A DNA stretch of 64,000 bases from Orobanche coerulescens (Eukaryota > Streptophyta > Magnoliopsida > Lamiales > Orobanchaceae): NCBI GenBank assembly GCA_033398695.1, contig CM065815.1:104560501-104624500 (forward strand). The letters run 5' to 3'. Position 1 is the first letter of the stretch. Each line of letters begins with the position of its first letter. The position numbers and the translations under genes are program-made. The notes beneath the pieces are model-generated. The model was not told where the DNA came from, did not search any database, and saw nothing but the letters and a program-made list of their open reading frames with translations. Positions 1 to 11,006 of the stretch are shown piece by piece.

Positions 1-1459
1 CTTTCTCTCTCTTGAACTCACGTATGAAACCAAGAGTGTGTCATTTGAGAGTCTTAAAGTTTTCTCGCTTTATTCATTCTTTATACACCAACAACCCACA
101 AGACATCTCATCTCACATGAGACATTCCACAATGTCATTGTCATCCAATATAAAATGGAAGCAAAAGACCAAAAGGAATGTGGGTGGAAGGAGGGCGGCC
201 ATCAAGGGATAATCGAACGAGTTTGGTTCGTTCCGGACTCCTGTGAGTGCAAACAGATAAACTCCGATTCCGTTCCGATGTATTTATATCGATTAATTAA
301 TCTAATTAATTAATGATATTAAATACATAATAAAATAATTAATTTATCTATGAAATAATTATATTCATGAATTAAATTAATCACCCAGTAATTTATTTAA
401 TTCATTAGGCCATAAATCAATTTATCCAATAAATCAATTTAGACATCCAATGTCCCAATTAATTAGATATCCAATATCTAATATTCATAATGAGAGAATA
501 AGCTCGAGCCATTCCGTCGTCAATCCTATTGCGCGACTCGGTAGGTTCGTCTCAGTCAGCAATAGGAGGAACCAAAGAGTAGTAGCACCACCTAGCCAGC
601 CTGGCGGCCTACATTGTACCCCAACTGAGAACGAATGATTGGGATCATTCAAGAACCATTCTGTCGTGAATACCAGTAAACGTATAAACCCTTCTTTCAA
701 ATGTCCTGATCAAGTTATAGGGTCACGGTCAGTCAAACCCTATCTGTACTTGACGCTATGCACGCGTTAATGCAAATCGAGATCATCGAGCTCTCGTGTA
801 TGCATAGGACATATAACCCGCTCACTAATGGGAGAAAGAATTCTATCTTGGTATTCAGTAGGACCTGCTACTTGCCCATCAAGACGCACGTCGAGGTTGA
901 CCCCTGCCTCCCGGTTTATAGGGTCGAACTACTGTAATGAAAATCTTGACATCACAAGCACATCCCTACTAAATCCTCAAGTCGAAGGTTCACGAATACC
1001 TATCACAACCTTTCGATTCCGTCATTGACTAACCCGGAGTGAAATCTGTGTGACGAATTGAGGGTGAGTCGGTTCGAGTATACTAATCCAATTAGCATAC
1101 CTATAACGTGTGCTCCCACTAACCATTAGTGTTCGACAGGCACTCTCCATGTCAAAGAACACGTCATACAAGTCTTCGCATAAACTTAACGCCCAATCAA
1201 GTTTCATCGACTTGCGAATGATTAAGTATTTGAGCTATAACCATTCCAGTGCCGAACCCCTTATCCAATAAGGAGTGGAACGTTTTGCTCTCAAATACAC
1301 TCACTAGTTTCTATATTTATATTTACGAGTTAGGAATGCCAGTAACTACCAGTAAATAAAGAAACATTCATTTGCCTTATGATAATGATTTACATATTTA
1401 CAAGTACAATGCCCTCACTCAACAACCTCTGAGTGGCATTCGAGGGCATACTCCTAACA
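1..1459 (-). repeat. Copia-type LTR, partial (runs off left edge)
   Basis: Read on the minus strand, the sequence starts at 1459 with TGTTAGGAGTATGCCCT, a start familiar from plant Ty1-copia LTRs. It runs leftward without coding sequence to the window edge. Near 60-110 the minus strand has a TATA-like GTGTATAAAG followed by AATGAATAAAG, which would suit a U3/R boundary. The other LTR end, TCCTAACA-type on the plus strand, is outside the window, so I cannot say whether this is a 3' LTR, a 5' LTR or a solo LTR. No primer-binding site or clear polypurine tract adjoins 1460. The small ORFs inside (for example 450-638) show no domain and are judged chance. Confidence 0.55.
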
Positions 1460-2474
1460 GGAATTTGCTTCCTTCAACCCCTTGAATCGCAATAAGCGCC
1501 TTTTTTGAAAGTAAAAATTGCAACCTCATTCCCTCTTATCGCTCCATTTAATTTTTATTTTCGCCTCTTCATCTTTATTGCCCTTTATTCATGTAAACTC
1601 CGTGTGATTTTTCATAGAGCGGACAACATCATCATCACAGCATTTCTACCTCACCGTTTATTTTGATAAATCATTTAGAACCAACTCCATCTTGAACCAT
1701 GATGATCTTTTCCCATTCGTCCCTACACATATTTATTCCATTCTTTTACCAATTAGTTCTAAAAAGCTTAATGTGGCTAACAAGAAATAGGCTTTAAGCT
1801 CAATTGGGCTAACTAGGGAGTTAAAAAATTGTCGGGTAGTCCAAAAGGTTTGAAGGGCTAATAAAAAAATCCCCTAAAATCACTTTCACTAATTTGCACA
1901 TACACATGTAGTTTCGAATAAAATACCAAGGCAAGTTCTAGAGTCTTAAAACATGAATGGTACACTCGACAATGAAACTTGCATATTTAATGATGCATGA
2001 TGGCTCAAAAGCGCACAAGTTAGAGTTGTTCATATTTCCAAGGTATTAAACTATTTATTCAATTTCACACCCTTTTGATTATTCTACAATTTTTCCTCTT
2101 GAAATTATCCTCGATTTGCATATCAAAATAACAAAATAAATCCCGAGGCATCTGAGACAAGAGTTCATTCTTTCGAGTTTCATCCAAGTTCATGATACTC
2201 TAAACACACTGAGTTCAAAACAAAAATAAAACACACCAAAATTCAAAAAAAAAATCACACCAAAAACGCAAATCAAAATCCAAAAGGCACAATAAAAACA
2301 AACAAACAATATAAGTATTTCTTGACCTAATATTTCCCCCCAAACTTGAATTAAAGAGTATATAGGCGAAGGGGGTATAGTATTTAAACAATAAAAATTT
2401 TGGATCAAGAAATACTTACAACTGGTTCTACTGATTTGGTGGAGGGTAGTGGCCTTGGTGGACATGCCATTCGT
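1460..2474. other. AT-rich non-coding stretch, probable 3' region of an Athila-type remnant
   Basis: No gene is supported here. On the minus strand, downstream of the env-like ORF that ends at 2475, there is a purine-rich tract (2330-2350, AAGTTTGGGGGGAAATA). It resembles the polypurine tract of Athila elements and is close to AAGTTTGGGAG beside the intact Athila 3' LTR at 60648. The LTR expected below it was not recognised, so the remnant is probably truncated or the tract lies well before the LTR. Confidence 0.4.
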
Positions 2475-3787
2475 TCATTCTTGTACTAAGGTCAGCATCT
2501 CGTCTTGTTTTTGTCCCATCTCATCTTGTTTCTGTCCAAGCTCATCTTGTTTCTGTCGGATTTCGTCGTGTTTTTGTCGGGTCTCCTCTCGGAAGGCCTC
2601 AAATTCCGCTCTAAGTGATGAACGAGATGTGGTATGTCTTGATTCGGCCTGTCTCGATGACTCGGGCCGTTCCCTCCCTCTTTCTTCTTCCTCTTCCTCG
2701 TCTTCTGGGCCTCTCCCATAAGCAAATTCCTCCTCCATTCTTTCCTCTCTATCTTCTTCTTGCATTCTCTCGGCTCTATCCTCATTTTCTGTATGCCTAG
2801 GATGAACATTTCGAGCAAAGTGTCTATCACTAGGAGAGATCAATCCAGCTGCTTCCCGGGCCAATTCATGCGCCTCCGTGGCCATTTGTATATTTCCTAA
2901 ATCCTGAATACTATCAATCGTCGTCAGAGTTGTATTCGGGAGTAGGAAATGATCGTCGTCATTCTGGAGAAATATAACACGAGAGTCATAATCCAGGATA
3001 TTCATCGATTTCATGACTTGCACAGATAAGAGCATATTTCCTAGAAGGGGAGTTCGGTTTTCTAGTGATACATCAATATGAAGTGCGATAGGGGTAATTA
3101 AACCCCCTATCCAAATCTCCCCTCTTGGTTTAGTAGCAACATCCTCAAAATGATCCATTAATATAGCTCCGGTTGCTGGATCCGTCCCGTCGAGCATATG
3201 AGATAAAACGTACAACTCTCGTTGAGTGATTGGCCCTGTTTCTTTCCGGCCGAAGATGGTGCTCGCAATTACTTTGTGTAGATAGCGGAGGATAGGATTG
3301 CGAATAGAGGATCCTTTGGCCGACTTAGGGATGTAAGGATGTGCCTCGCTCCCCGGGTACTCAACCATTGCCCGCCAATATGTCTCACACTCGAACCGAT
3401 TGATTCGGTATTCTCTGTACCTTCGAGTGTCGTATATGGCATCCAATTCGCCGGGAGATAGTTTTACGTTCTTGTTGTCTAGACGGAACAAAGTGGCGGC
3501 TCATGAGTGATTGGGTCTCTTTTAACCGTAAGCGTGCTAAGGAATTCCAAAGCCGTCATGCATTCTTCGTCCGACCATCTAGTGGGGAGCATTTTTTACT
3601 GTCCCAACATCTCCCACCATGCTAGGCGGCTTGGCGGGAGTTCAATTCCATAAGTTTCGGGCGTCTCAACAACCCCTTGAGCCGGTATTCTCGCCGGTTG
3701 CTCAATTTCTGTTGTGGGTCTTCCTCGTCCCCTTTGAGCCGCACCACGTCCCTGTTGGTCATTTCCTCGTCCTCGACCTTTGGCCAT
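2475..3787 (-). pseudogene. Athila-type env-like (ATHILA ORF-1 family) protein, broken
   Basis: The main frame (3491-2475, 338 codons) encodes a protein of the ATHILA ORF-1 type, recognised from its central part with RELYVLSHMLDGTD and the IWIGGLITPIALHI segment. In Athila elements this ORF sits downstream of pol; its role is unproven, and an envelope-like function has been proposed. The C-terminal half is low complexity: acidic and arginine-rich, then a run of repeated QKQDE units near 2480-2560. The natural start is probably the ATG at 3787 (MAKGRGRGND..., an RG-rich N terminus), just after a splice acceptor. From there the frame is broken by a TAA near 3596 and a frameshift near 3490. No pol is present beside it, so this is an isolated fragment. 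Confidence 0.65.
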
Positions 3788-3791
3788 TTCT

Positions 3792-4174
3792 CTGCAAGAA
3801 ATTCATCGATTATCATTTGTTTCACAAAAACTCGAAGTCACTATTTTTCGATAATATATGCTCCCTTAAACTTATTACCAATTGCACATTTCCCCCAAAA
3901 TAATCATTTCTTCAAGAATACCCCAAATGTAAATTTCAACACCAATCGTCATCGTATATAGCATCCCAATAATTTCAAACATGTCATTCAATCTCTAAAT
4001 AATATAAGTCCTACATTTAATTCACGAGAATCGCAATCAAAAAATTCAACACATCAATACTCAGGAAAAATTCCAACAAAAATCAACTTAAGAACCCTAA
4101 ATTGCTCATTAATTCATATTTCACACAATCTCAATGTAATGAAGAATTAAACCATCCAAAATCGTGAATCATAC
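3792..4174 (-). other. Putative 5' leader intron of the env-like gene
   Basis: On the minus strand a donor AAG|GTATG at 4175/4174 and an acceptor TTCTTGCAG at 3792 bracket a 383-nt AT-rich stretch. The acceptor lies 4 nt before the ATG at 3787. This is inferred from consensus splice signals only. It fits a spliced leader for the env-like ORF. Confidence 0.5.
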
Positions 4175-4434
4175 CTTGAATTCGGAGTGAAAATTGAAGA
4201 AAATTTCGAAAAAATCACGACCCAAAAACCGGATGAATTCGTCCGATTCCTACCCTTTGAAGCTTTTGGATTGTGGAATAATGATGAAAACCTTGTTACT
4301 ATATTAGATTTACCACAATTTTTGCCTGATTTTGACGAATTGTAGGGGATTCGGGGCTAGGGTTTCAGATTAGGGAAGAAAGGGGAGGAAATAAGTTTTG
4401 GGGAAGAAGATGAAAGTGGAAGTCGACTGTATCT

Positions 4435-4447
4435 GCGTTTTTATACC
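4435..4447 (-). promoter_or_regulatory. TATA box for the env-like transcript
   Basis: The minus strand reads GGTATAAAAACGC. About 30 nt further along begins a CT-rich leader containing AAACCCTAGCC, typical of plant 5' UTRs, which runs to the donor at 4175. Upstream is CACGGGCCGTGTC, a near-palindromic GC-rich motif. The combination looks like a promoter, possibly derived from an old LTR; its activity is unknown. Confidence 0.5.
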
Positions 4448-4839
4448 TCCCGATCGACACGGCCCGTGTCATACCTGTTCAGAAAAGCCAAGTTTTGCCT
4501 GGACTCCCGACCCGACCATGTCATTCCTTCGTGTGTTAGGAATCCAGGCAAGTACCTTATTGCAATGGTTTATGGAATGCATTTCTGTGATGATAAAGCA
4601 ATGTTTGTGTGTTGTGAGGATGCCCACTCGGGAAAGGTTCGATGGGACCCCCAAGGACTGGTACTTTGGGGACAGTCAGGGCGGTGGTATTCTCACCTGG
4701 GGATTGCTCGACGGGGCATATAGGGACTTGGACGAAGGTGCCTTGTCACGAGAATTACCTTCGAGTGATGTTTTTACTGATTATTGATATCGAATATTCC
4801 GGAATATCGTGAAAATGAATTGTTTTTGATTTTGAAAAG

Positions 4840-5297
4840 GATTTGGAAATGCCTGTGTATTAAAATATTGTAATATTATACTTGCACTAGCGGTTGTTGC
4901 TAACCCCTTGTTAGGGTGGAATGTTTTATGCATTTCAGGTACTCTCGAGGTTCAGGAGCCTACATGTGGTGCACATGAAAATGACGAGCATACCGAATGT
5001 TGAAGAGCTTGAGTCAATAGTTGTTTTGGAAATGTCAGTGTTGGTTTTCATATTTAATGTGGTAATCGGTTTCGTCGTAATATGTCGTGTGATGTTTGTG
5101 TGTTTGGTTGAATGGTGTTAAACTCATACAATTTTGGCCACGGCCGAGGCCTAACTATACTTTGTAATGTTTAATTGCATTGTCGTGTTATGGTATTTTT
5201 GCATCGTTATGTCATTTAGTATGGGTGATGTCAGCGTAGTAGGCCCATGGTGGGTCCTATGGCGTGTAACTACCCCCATTGAGATTGGGGTGTTGCA
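4840..5297 (+). repeat. Tekay-type LTR 3' end, diverged
   Basis: The stretch shares its layout and several words with the end of the 2.8-kb solo LTR at 35409-38236: ATACTTGCACTAGCG, then TTGCTAACCCC, a GGTGGA...TCAGGTAC block, and a terminal ATTGGGGTGTTGCA against CTGGGGGTGTTACA. It therefore looks like the U5 side of a related long LTR ending at 5297. The upstream limit is unclear. No primer-binding site follows, so it is a solo or truncated LTR. Confidence 0.5.
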
Positions 5298-5312
5298 GTT
5301 GTTGCCGATCGG

Positions 5313-5579
5313 TTGATTGAATTTCGGGTGGTTGGCCCCTCAATCCATGATCAGAAAAATAAAGGTTCTAGGAAGGAGAAGGACAAGCATTCGAAGTGTA
5401 AGTATAAAGTCATTGAGTCAAGTAATGGCGGGTCCGATAAAGGTTCAACAAAGAAGTCTTCCCTTGAGGGTTGCCTCATTTGTGGCAGTAAGCGGCATCG
5501 AATGCCGGAGTGTCCGCAGGGGGCTTATAAGTTGAATGCAACATTTTTAGAGACATACGAGGGGGACAAGGTTTGTTGA
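5313..5579 (+). pseudogene. Retrotransposon gag fragment with zinc knuckle
   Basis: An 88-codon frame rich in Lys and Ser ends with CLICGSKRHRMPEC, a CX2CX4HX4C zinc knuckle of retroelement Gag nucleocapsid. Nothing upstream of about 5300 continues the frame because the LTR end at 5297 adjoins it. It is therefore a remnant, probably of the element into which that LTR inserted. Lineage not assigned. Confidence 0.5.
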
Positions 5580-6004
5580 TTCAGTGTGATATAGCAACTA
5601 AATGCTATATGGAGTATTAGATTTGGATTCGGGTGCGGATTCATCGAGAAGGTCAACTTCGTCTCCAGTGGGAAAAGAACGTGAACTTGGTGGTTTTTTG
5701 GCTAAGGATAATTGTCGAAAAATGATGTTTTGGTCTAGGTCAGGTAGTGACAAGGCATTAGAGATGCCAGTCGAAAGTGTGAATTGTGGTCGAAATCGGG
5801 GAACAGAGGTTTTCCAGGTATAGAATTCTGATCGTGGGAAGCCTTCCGAGAAGGGCGAACCCAAGTCTTCGAGAGACTTGTCTATGAGAGGGCCTCTGCG
5901 GAATACGAGGGCGTATTTGAGTTTGGGTGGGAGAGGTTTGTTAGACCCTTAGGAAGTCGGCGCGCCATAACTTGGAACCCGATGGGCAGGGGTGCATTGT
6001 GGGT
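5580..6004. other. Unassigned sequence after gag fragment
   Basis: The plus frame 5602-5823 contains LDLDSGAD, which faintly recalls a retroelement protease active site (DSG), but nothing around it supports a protease fold. I assign no gene. The stretch is probably decayed retroelement sequence continuing the gag fragment. Confidence 0.25.
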
Positions 6005-6255
6005 TCTTAGGTAAGTGGGTGGGGGTTTAGTCGGGATTGTGCTCGGGCAAGTCAGTGGGGATTGGTCGGGAAATGTGGACACTCGAGTAAGTCGGTGGGG
6101 CTTAGTCGGGATTATGTTTGGGCAAGTCGGAGGGGCTTGGTCGGAAAAATATGTATTCGGGTAAGTTAGGAGGACTTAGTCGGAAAAAGAGAAAGGGGAA
6201 CTTGAATGGGTTGGTGGGACTTGGTCGTGAAAGTGTGAGTGGGACAGTAGGGGAC
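6005..6255 (+). repeat. Degenerate tandem repeat, about 38-bp unit, about six copies
   Basis: The unit GGGGCTTAGTCGGGA followed by a variable part and a GGGCAAGTCGG-like end recurs at about 6012, 6057, 6096, 6131, 6170 and 6215. Copies differ by substitutions and small indels. No coding role is seen. Confidence 0.7.
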
Positions 6256-7169
6256 GGACCTCATGGAGGTTAACTTGAGCATACGTCGGGTAAGAGTCTC
6301 AAGGGTATCTCGAGTCATGATGGAGTCATGTTTAGTCCTAGTTGGGGATTTGGGTAGTGTTAAGTGCGGAAATGCATGTGGTGTTTTCCTCGGCTATTTA
6401 ATATCCACTGGTCTCACGAGGTTTAATTTTTCTAAGCCTATTATATGGGGGAGGTGCTTAGTCACCATCTGGCCCAAGAATGACCCAAGGGTGTCTAGTA
6501 AGGGGCTTTGGCAAGTAGGGAGGACTTGTCATGAGTTTGGATCATGGGTCGACCCATGTGTATTACCCATCCCAGGGTTGGGTCGAACACCGATTGTCCA
6601 AATGGGTTAGTGCGGGCAAACCCAATGTGTGGGACTACCTCAGTCAAAGGCTTAATGTTGGCAAAGAGTGTTGGCACATGGGCTCGGTGATCAAGTCAAG
6701 GTGTGCCAAGTTCGAGATTTGCACACATAATGTGGGATAATTCGGTCAAAGGCCAAGTGTTTACAAATAGTTTTGACATGTTGGCTCGATGGTCGGTTGT
6801 GTGTCTGGTTCGAAACTTGTTCGCATCATGCGGAAAGACTCGACATGAGGTTGAGCAATTCGGGACGAATGGGTACATTCTAAAAAATTTGGATTTGGTG
6901 CGGAATTTCTAGAGCTCGTGCCAAAATTTAATAAAGGTGGTTGCGCGGGTTCGAGATCCGCATGGTCCTCAAGGCACGATCGGTTCACGACGTGGGGCAA
7001 TTATGCATTTCTGTTCCATACAGTTTCTAGCGACGGTTTCCGGTGACTGTTACATAGGATTTGAGATCCTGCGACATGGGCAAAAGGGTGCTCGGAAGTT
7101 TTGCGTGGATAGAGTCCAAGATAACTGCAAGCATATGTTGGCAAGAAGCAGAAACGACATGTGGCATTG
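6256..7169. other. Unassigned flank of the Athila insertion with weak long repeats
   Basis: No gene is supported. Between about 6600 and 6860 a loose repeat of roughly 100 bp is visible: GTGGGACTACCTCAGTCAAAGG... against GTGGGATAATTCGGTCAAAGG..., each followed by a GGCTCG(G/A)TG block and a GTTCGA block. It probably belongs to the same older repetitive element as the 38-bp array and the right flank at 61986. Confidence 0.4.
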
Positions 7170-7174
7170 ATGCC
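7170..7174. repeat. Target-site duplication of Athila (left), ATGCC
   Basis: ATGCC lies immediately before the left LTR and is repeated at 61981-61985 immediately after the right LTR. A 5-bp duplication is the expected length for Ty3/gypsy integration. It shows that the two LTRs 53 kb apart are the two ends of one insertion. Confidence 0.9.
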
Positions 7175-8510
7175 TATTACGTGCTATTTTTGTACGCTTT
7201 ATTGTCAGCATTTTATCTCTATTTTGATCTAATTCTATGTAAATGAGCTCCTAATGCAATGTGTTTACATGTTTTGTAGGAAATTGGAGTCCTGGAGCTT
7301 GAATGAAGCAAAACGGACCGAAAACGACATTTTTTTGTAGAGGGACGCGTCACATGAAGCTGGGCCACCTCGCAGACTCAACACGCAGCAAGCTGGAACA
7401 AGCTGTACCGAGGGTCGCGACAGAGTTACTATGGGCTACGGTCCGTACTGAATTTACGCCCAGACAGGGAAGTTTTGTAATTGGGGCCGCGACACACTTA
7501 CTCCAGGCTACGGCCCACAGCGTCGAAAAACCTAATACGATTCTGTGATTTTGGCCGTTTTGGAGTCAGACAACACCTAATTTCTGGACGCAATTTGGAG
7601 AGATGAGAGGGTTATAAAAGCTGAGACAAGGACAAAAACAACAATCGTCGGAGGGGAGTGGGATACCTAGCGACAGATAACAGAGTAGAGGAAGAGAATG
7701 AAGGTAAGAGCACGGACGGGGACGATTTCTTCAATTGTGTTTGATGTTCTTGAACCTCATGTTTAATTCTCATACTTTTGTGTTGCTTTCTAGCATGTCT
7801 AGTTACATTCCCTAATTCTAGGATTAAGATGAAATCGAGATTATGATGAATTAAATCTTGATTTTACATTATTGATATTTTCCCATTTTCATTGAGTTTT
7901 CCCCGCTTGTTCTTAATGTTTTCAATTGTGTGGCCGATGATTGAATTGTTCTAGCTACTTAACTTGAATCGGAAGAGGAAAGTGAGTAGTGATAATTGGG
8001 TGAAAACCATTTTATCTTATGAGATATGAATATACTCATAAGAATTATGAAGCTTGATATTTTTTGAAGATTATAAATCTTTTTGGCTAATGACGAAATA
8101 ACTCATCGAGGAATATAGTGAATTGTTCGTGTTGGAAAATTCTACTGACCTCAGAAGGGGTGATAGATTAAATCAGATAATCTTTGCTTTCAATTAATTG
8201 GGAAATTACCTAACTTATATAAGTCAAGATTAATTTGGATTAATCAAGGTGAATTCTTGATCCAAGACACTTCTTTTTATTTAAAACTCCTTTTATTAGA
8301 TAGCTGATTTCTTGCTTATTTTAATTCATCACACTTTCTAAATTATTTAATAATTGTTCAAACCCAAATATCTCGGTCGTTCAAATAAAACTAGGAATAA
8401 CCAATAAATTGGTAATTAGCACACTAGTCCTCGAGGGAACGATACTCTACTCACTACTTTATTACTTGTATACGACAACGTGAACTTGCATTCACGAAAA
8501 ATACGTATCA
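7175..8510 (+). repeat. Athila 5' LTR
   Basis: It starts TATTACGTGC (canonical TG changed to TA; the right copy has TGTTACGTGC) and ends AATACGTATCA. It has a TATA box GTTATAAAAG at 7611-7620. The U3 part contains GC-rich words such as CCGCGACACACTTACTC (7486-7502) that recur as an array near 30300-30560. Compared with the right LTR the first 300 bp differ noticeably, mostly by transitions, and the rest is closer. By eye identity is in the low-to-mid 90s percent, not computed. Confidence 0.9.
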
Positions 8511-8516
8511 CGTTTT

Positions 8517-8534
8517 TGGCGCCGTTGTCGGGGA
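8517..8534 (+). promoter_or_regulatory. Athila primer-binding site
   Basis: TGGCGCCGTTGTCGGGGA lies 6 nt after the LTR end. This is the usual Athila primer-binding site, assigned in the literature to tRNA-Asp. It would prime minus-strand DNA synthesis. Confidence 0.85.
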
Positions 8535-8656
8535 CTGATCGTTTTGCTAATATCAATTTCAGTGTTTCTAGTCTTAATTTGAGTATTATTTTATCTTTTT
8601 AATTTTTTATGTAAATTTGGTTTCATTTGTTTTCCTTTCAGGAATTCGTTTAGCGC

Positions 8657-10258
8657 ATGAGAAAATTTGGTAACGAAGGTTTATTTTCTTTGGATACCGA
8701 ATTCGAACGCACTCTTCAGAAAAAATAGAAAGGAGAAACGTGAGTTATCTATTCCGGATACCATGTTAGACAATACTGGGAATCAAGGGAATGATAACCC
8801 AAATCAACAAGTTCAACCAGCATTGGCTCTCCATGATTATGCACTTCCGCAGATCAATGCTAATTTTTTGGGGATTCGGCGCCCGACTATTCAAGCGAAC
8901 AATTTTGAAATTAAGGCAAATATCATTCAAATGGTGCAAGCAAGCCAATTTTGTGGATTGGATAACGATGACCCTAATGCTCATATTGCTTCATTTCTCG
9001 AGATTTGTGACCCATTCAAGAATAATGATGTTACTGATGATGCCATTCGTCTACGACTTTTCCCATTTTCTCTAAGGGACAAGGCCAAGTTCTGATTAAA
9101 CTCACTCCCACAAGGCTCTATCACAACTTGGGCAGAATTAGCACAAGCTTTTCTGGCTAAGTTTTTTCCACTGGCAAAGACAGCAAGACTTAAAAATAAA
9201 ATAACTACTTTCGGACAGTATGAGATAGAATCGCTACATGAGGCATGGGAGCGATATAAAGATTTTCTAAGGAGATGCCCCCATCATGGTCTACCGGATT
9301 GGATACAAATTCAAACATTCTATAACGGATTGAGTGCTTATACAGGCGCTCTAGTAGATGCAGCAGCCGGGGGTGCTTTAATGGGCAAAACTATGGCTGA
9401 AGCTTATTCCTTACTGGAAGCTATGGCTGCGAATGCATATCAGTGGACTTCTGAGTGTGTGAATCCAAAACGAGTTATGCAAATTTCCGACAATTATCCA
9501 ATATCTACGCTATCATCTCAAGTTGCAGCTCTAACTCAACAACTGCAAGTTTTATCACACGCTCCTTCTACCGGTACCATGGAAACCTACAATTGGTGCA
9601 GCGGCTCTCATCCAAGTGCTGAATGTCAAGTCGGTAATCCATTTGAGCAATCTCAGGTAGAACAAGCTCAACTTGTGGGGAATGGAAATCGTCAAAATAA
9701 CTCGTATTCTAACACCTACAACCAAGGGTGGTGAAATCATCCAAATCTTTCATGGAGGAACGGACAAGCGTTGAACAAACCTCCATAAGATCAATTCACT
9801 CAGCCACAACAGCAACCCCCTCAACCATCGAAAGTCTCTTTAGAAGATGCACTTGCTCAAATGGCGGCTAATACGAGTCAATTCATGAGTTGCACTGAAA
9901 CTACTCTACAGAATCATTCCACTTCTATTCAGAACTTGGAGGTTCCATTGGGACAGATTGCAAATCTATTATCATCTAGATCCCAAGATGTCTTACCAAG
10001 TGCGACCGAGACGAATCCCAAAGAAAATGTGCAAGCTATTGAGTTACGAAGTGGAAAGGAACTACACGAGCAGTCCAAGAGTAGCAAAGAAAAGAGCATT
10101 CCCTTTGAGAAAGTGAATGATGAGGAGCCCACTCAAGTAGAGACCAATATGTCCTCAAAGCCCAAGTCAAAAGTAGTCTCGACCACTCATCCTACTTATG
10201 TGCCACCAGTCCTATTTCCACAAATCCGCAAAAGCGTGGTTAGACAAGCAATTTTCTA
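8657..10258 (+). pseudogene. Athila gag, broken
   Basis: Gag forms the virus-like particle. The likely start is the ATG at 8657 (MRKFGNEGLFSLDTEFER), followed by a stop and frameshift near 8728. The core frame (8667-9095) contains the Athila gag segment with FEIKANIIQMVQASQFCG and DPNAHIASFLEICD. A TGA at 9093-9095 replaces an expected Trp. The same frame continues through LPQGSITTWAELAQAFLAKF and a third block at 9330-9734. A further TGA at 9732-9734 and a TAA near 9790 follow. The tail (9861-10258) contains VQAIELRSGKEL, typical of the Athila gag-protease linker. Several stops fit C-to-T or G-to-A decay. Confidence 0.8.
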
Positions 10259-10259
10259 A

Positions 10260-11006
10260 GTTTCTTGATGTCTTCAAGAAATTGCATATTAATATCCAAT
10301 TTGCCGACGCTTTGGAACAAATGCCGAGCTATGTGAAACTTATGAAATAGATTTTATCTAACAAAAGAAAGCTCGGAGAATATGAAACGGTGGCACTAAC
10401 TGAAGAGTGTAGCGCTATTTTGCAGAAAAAGCTCCCACCTAAATTGAAAGATCCAAGAAGCTTTACTATATATTGCACTATTGGAAACTCGTCCTTTGAT
10501 AGAGCTTTGTGTGATCTTGGCACCAGTATTAATCTTATGCATATCTCTATTTTCAAGAAACTAGGTATTGGGGAGGCCAAGCCTACTACGGTCTCTTTAC
10601 AACTTGCAGATAGATCCATCAAGTATGCTAGAGGGCTGATAGAAGATGTCCTGGTCAGGATTCATAATTCATTTTCCCTGCTGATTTTATTGTGCTCGAT
10701 ATGGAAGAAGATCATGAGATTCCCATCATTTTGGGAAGGCCATTTTTAGCTACAGGTAGAACTCTCATCGATGTGCAAAAAGGGGAGCTAACTTTACGAG
10801 TTCAAGAAGGGCAAGTCACTTTTAATGTGTTTCGAGCCATTCAACATCCTAGTGATGTCGAAAATTGCTTTCAAATTAATGTCATTGACTCGTGTGTAAG
10901 AAATTCTTTTTGGGAGAGTTACCCATCAGATCTACTGGAGTCCATTTTAATTGGATCCTCTACCGAGCTGAATCCTAAGCACATAGCTTATTTACGACAC
11001 ATGTAG
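10260..11006 (+). pseudogene. Athila protease region of pol, broken
   Basis: The plus frame at 10390-10749 contains ALCDLGTSINLMHISIFKKL. The DLG-type motif is the normal Athila form of the aspartic protease active site. The following frame (10692-11006) continues with EIPIILGRPFLATGRTLIDV, the conserved ILGRPFL block of retroelement proteases. A frameshift near 10700 separates the two. The protease would cleave Gag-Pol. A spacer to the reverse transcriptase follows. Confidence 0.75.

Noticed and set aside
5602..5823. Possible retroviral-type protease (LDLDSGAD)
   Set aside because: A three-residue match without the flanking hydrophobic strands or downstream LGRPFL-type block.
6263..7170. 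Several overlapping ORFs of 60-115 codons
   Set aside because: Frames on both strands of a degenerate repeat region with no domain or codon signal.
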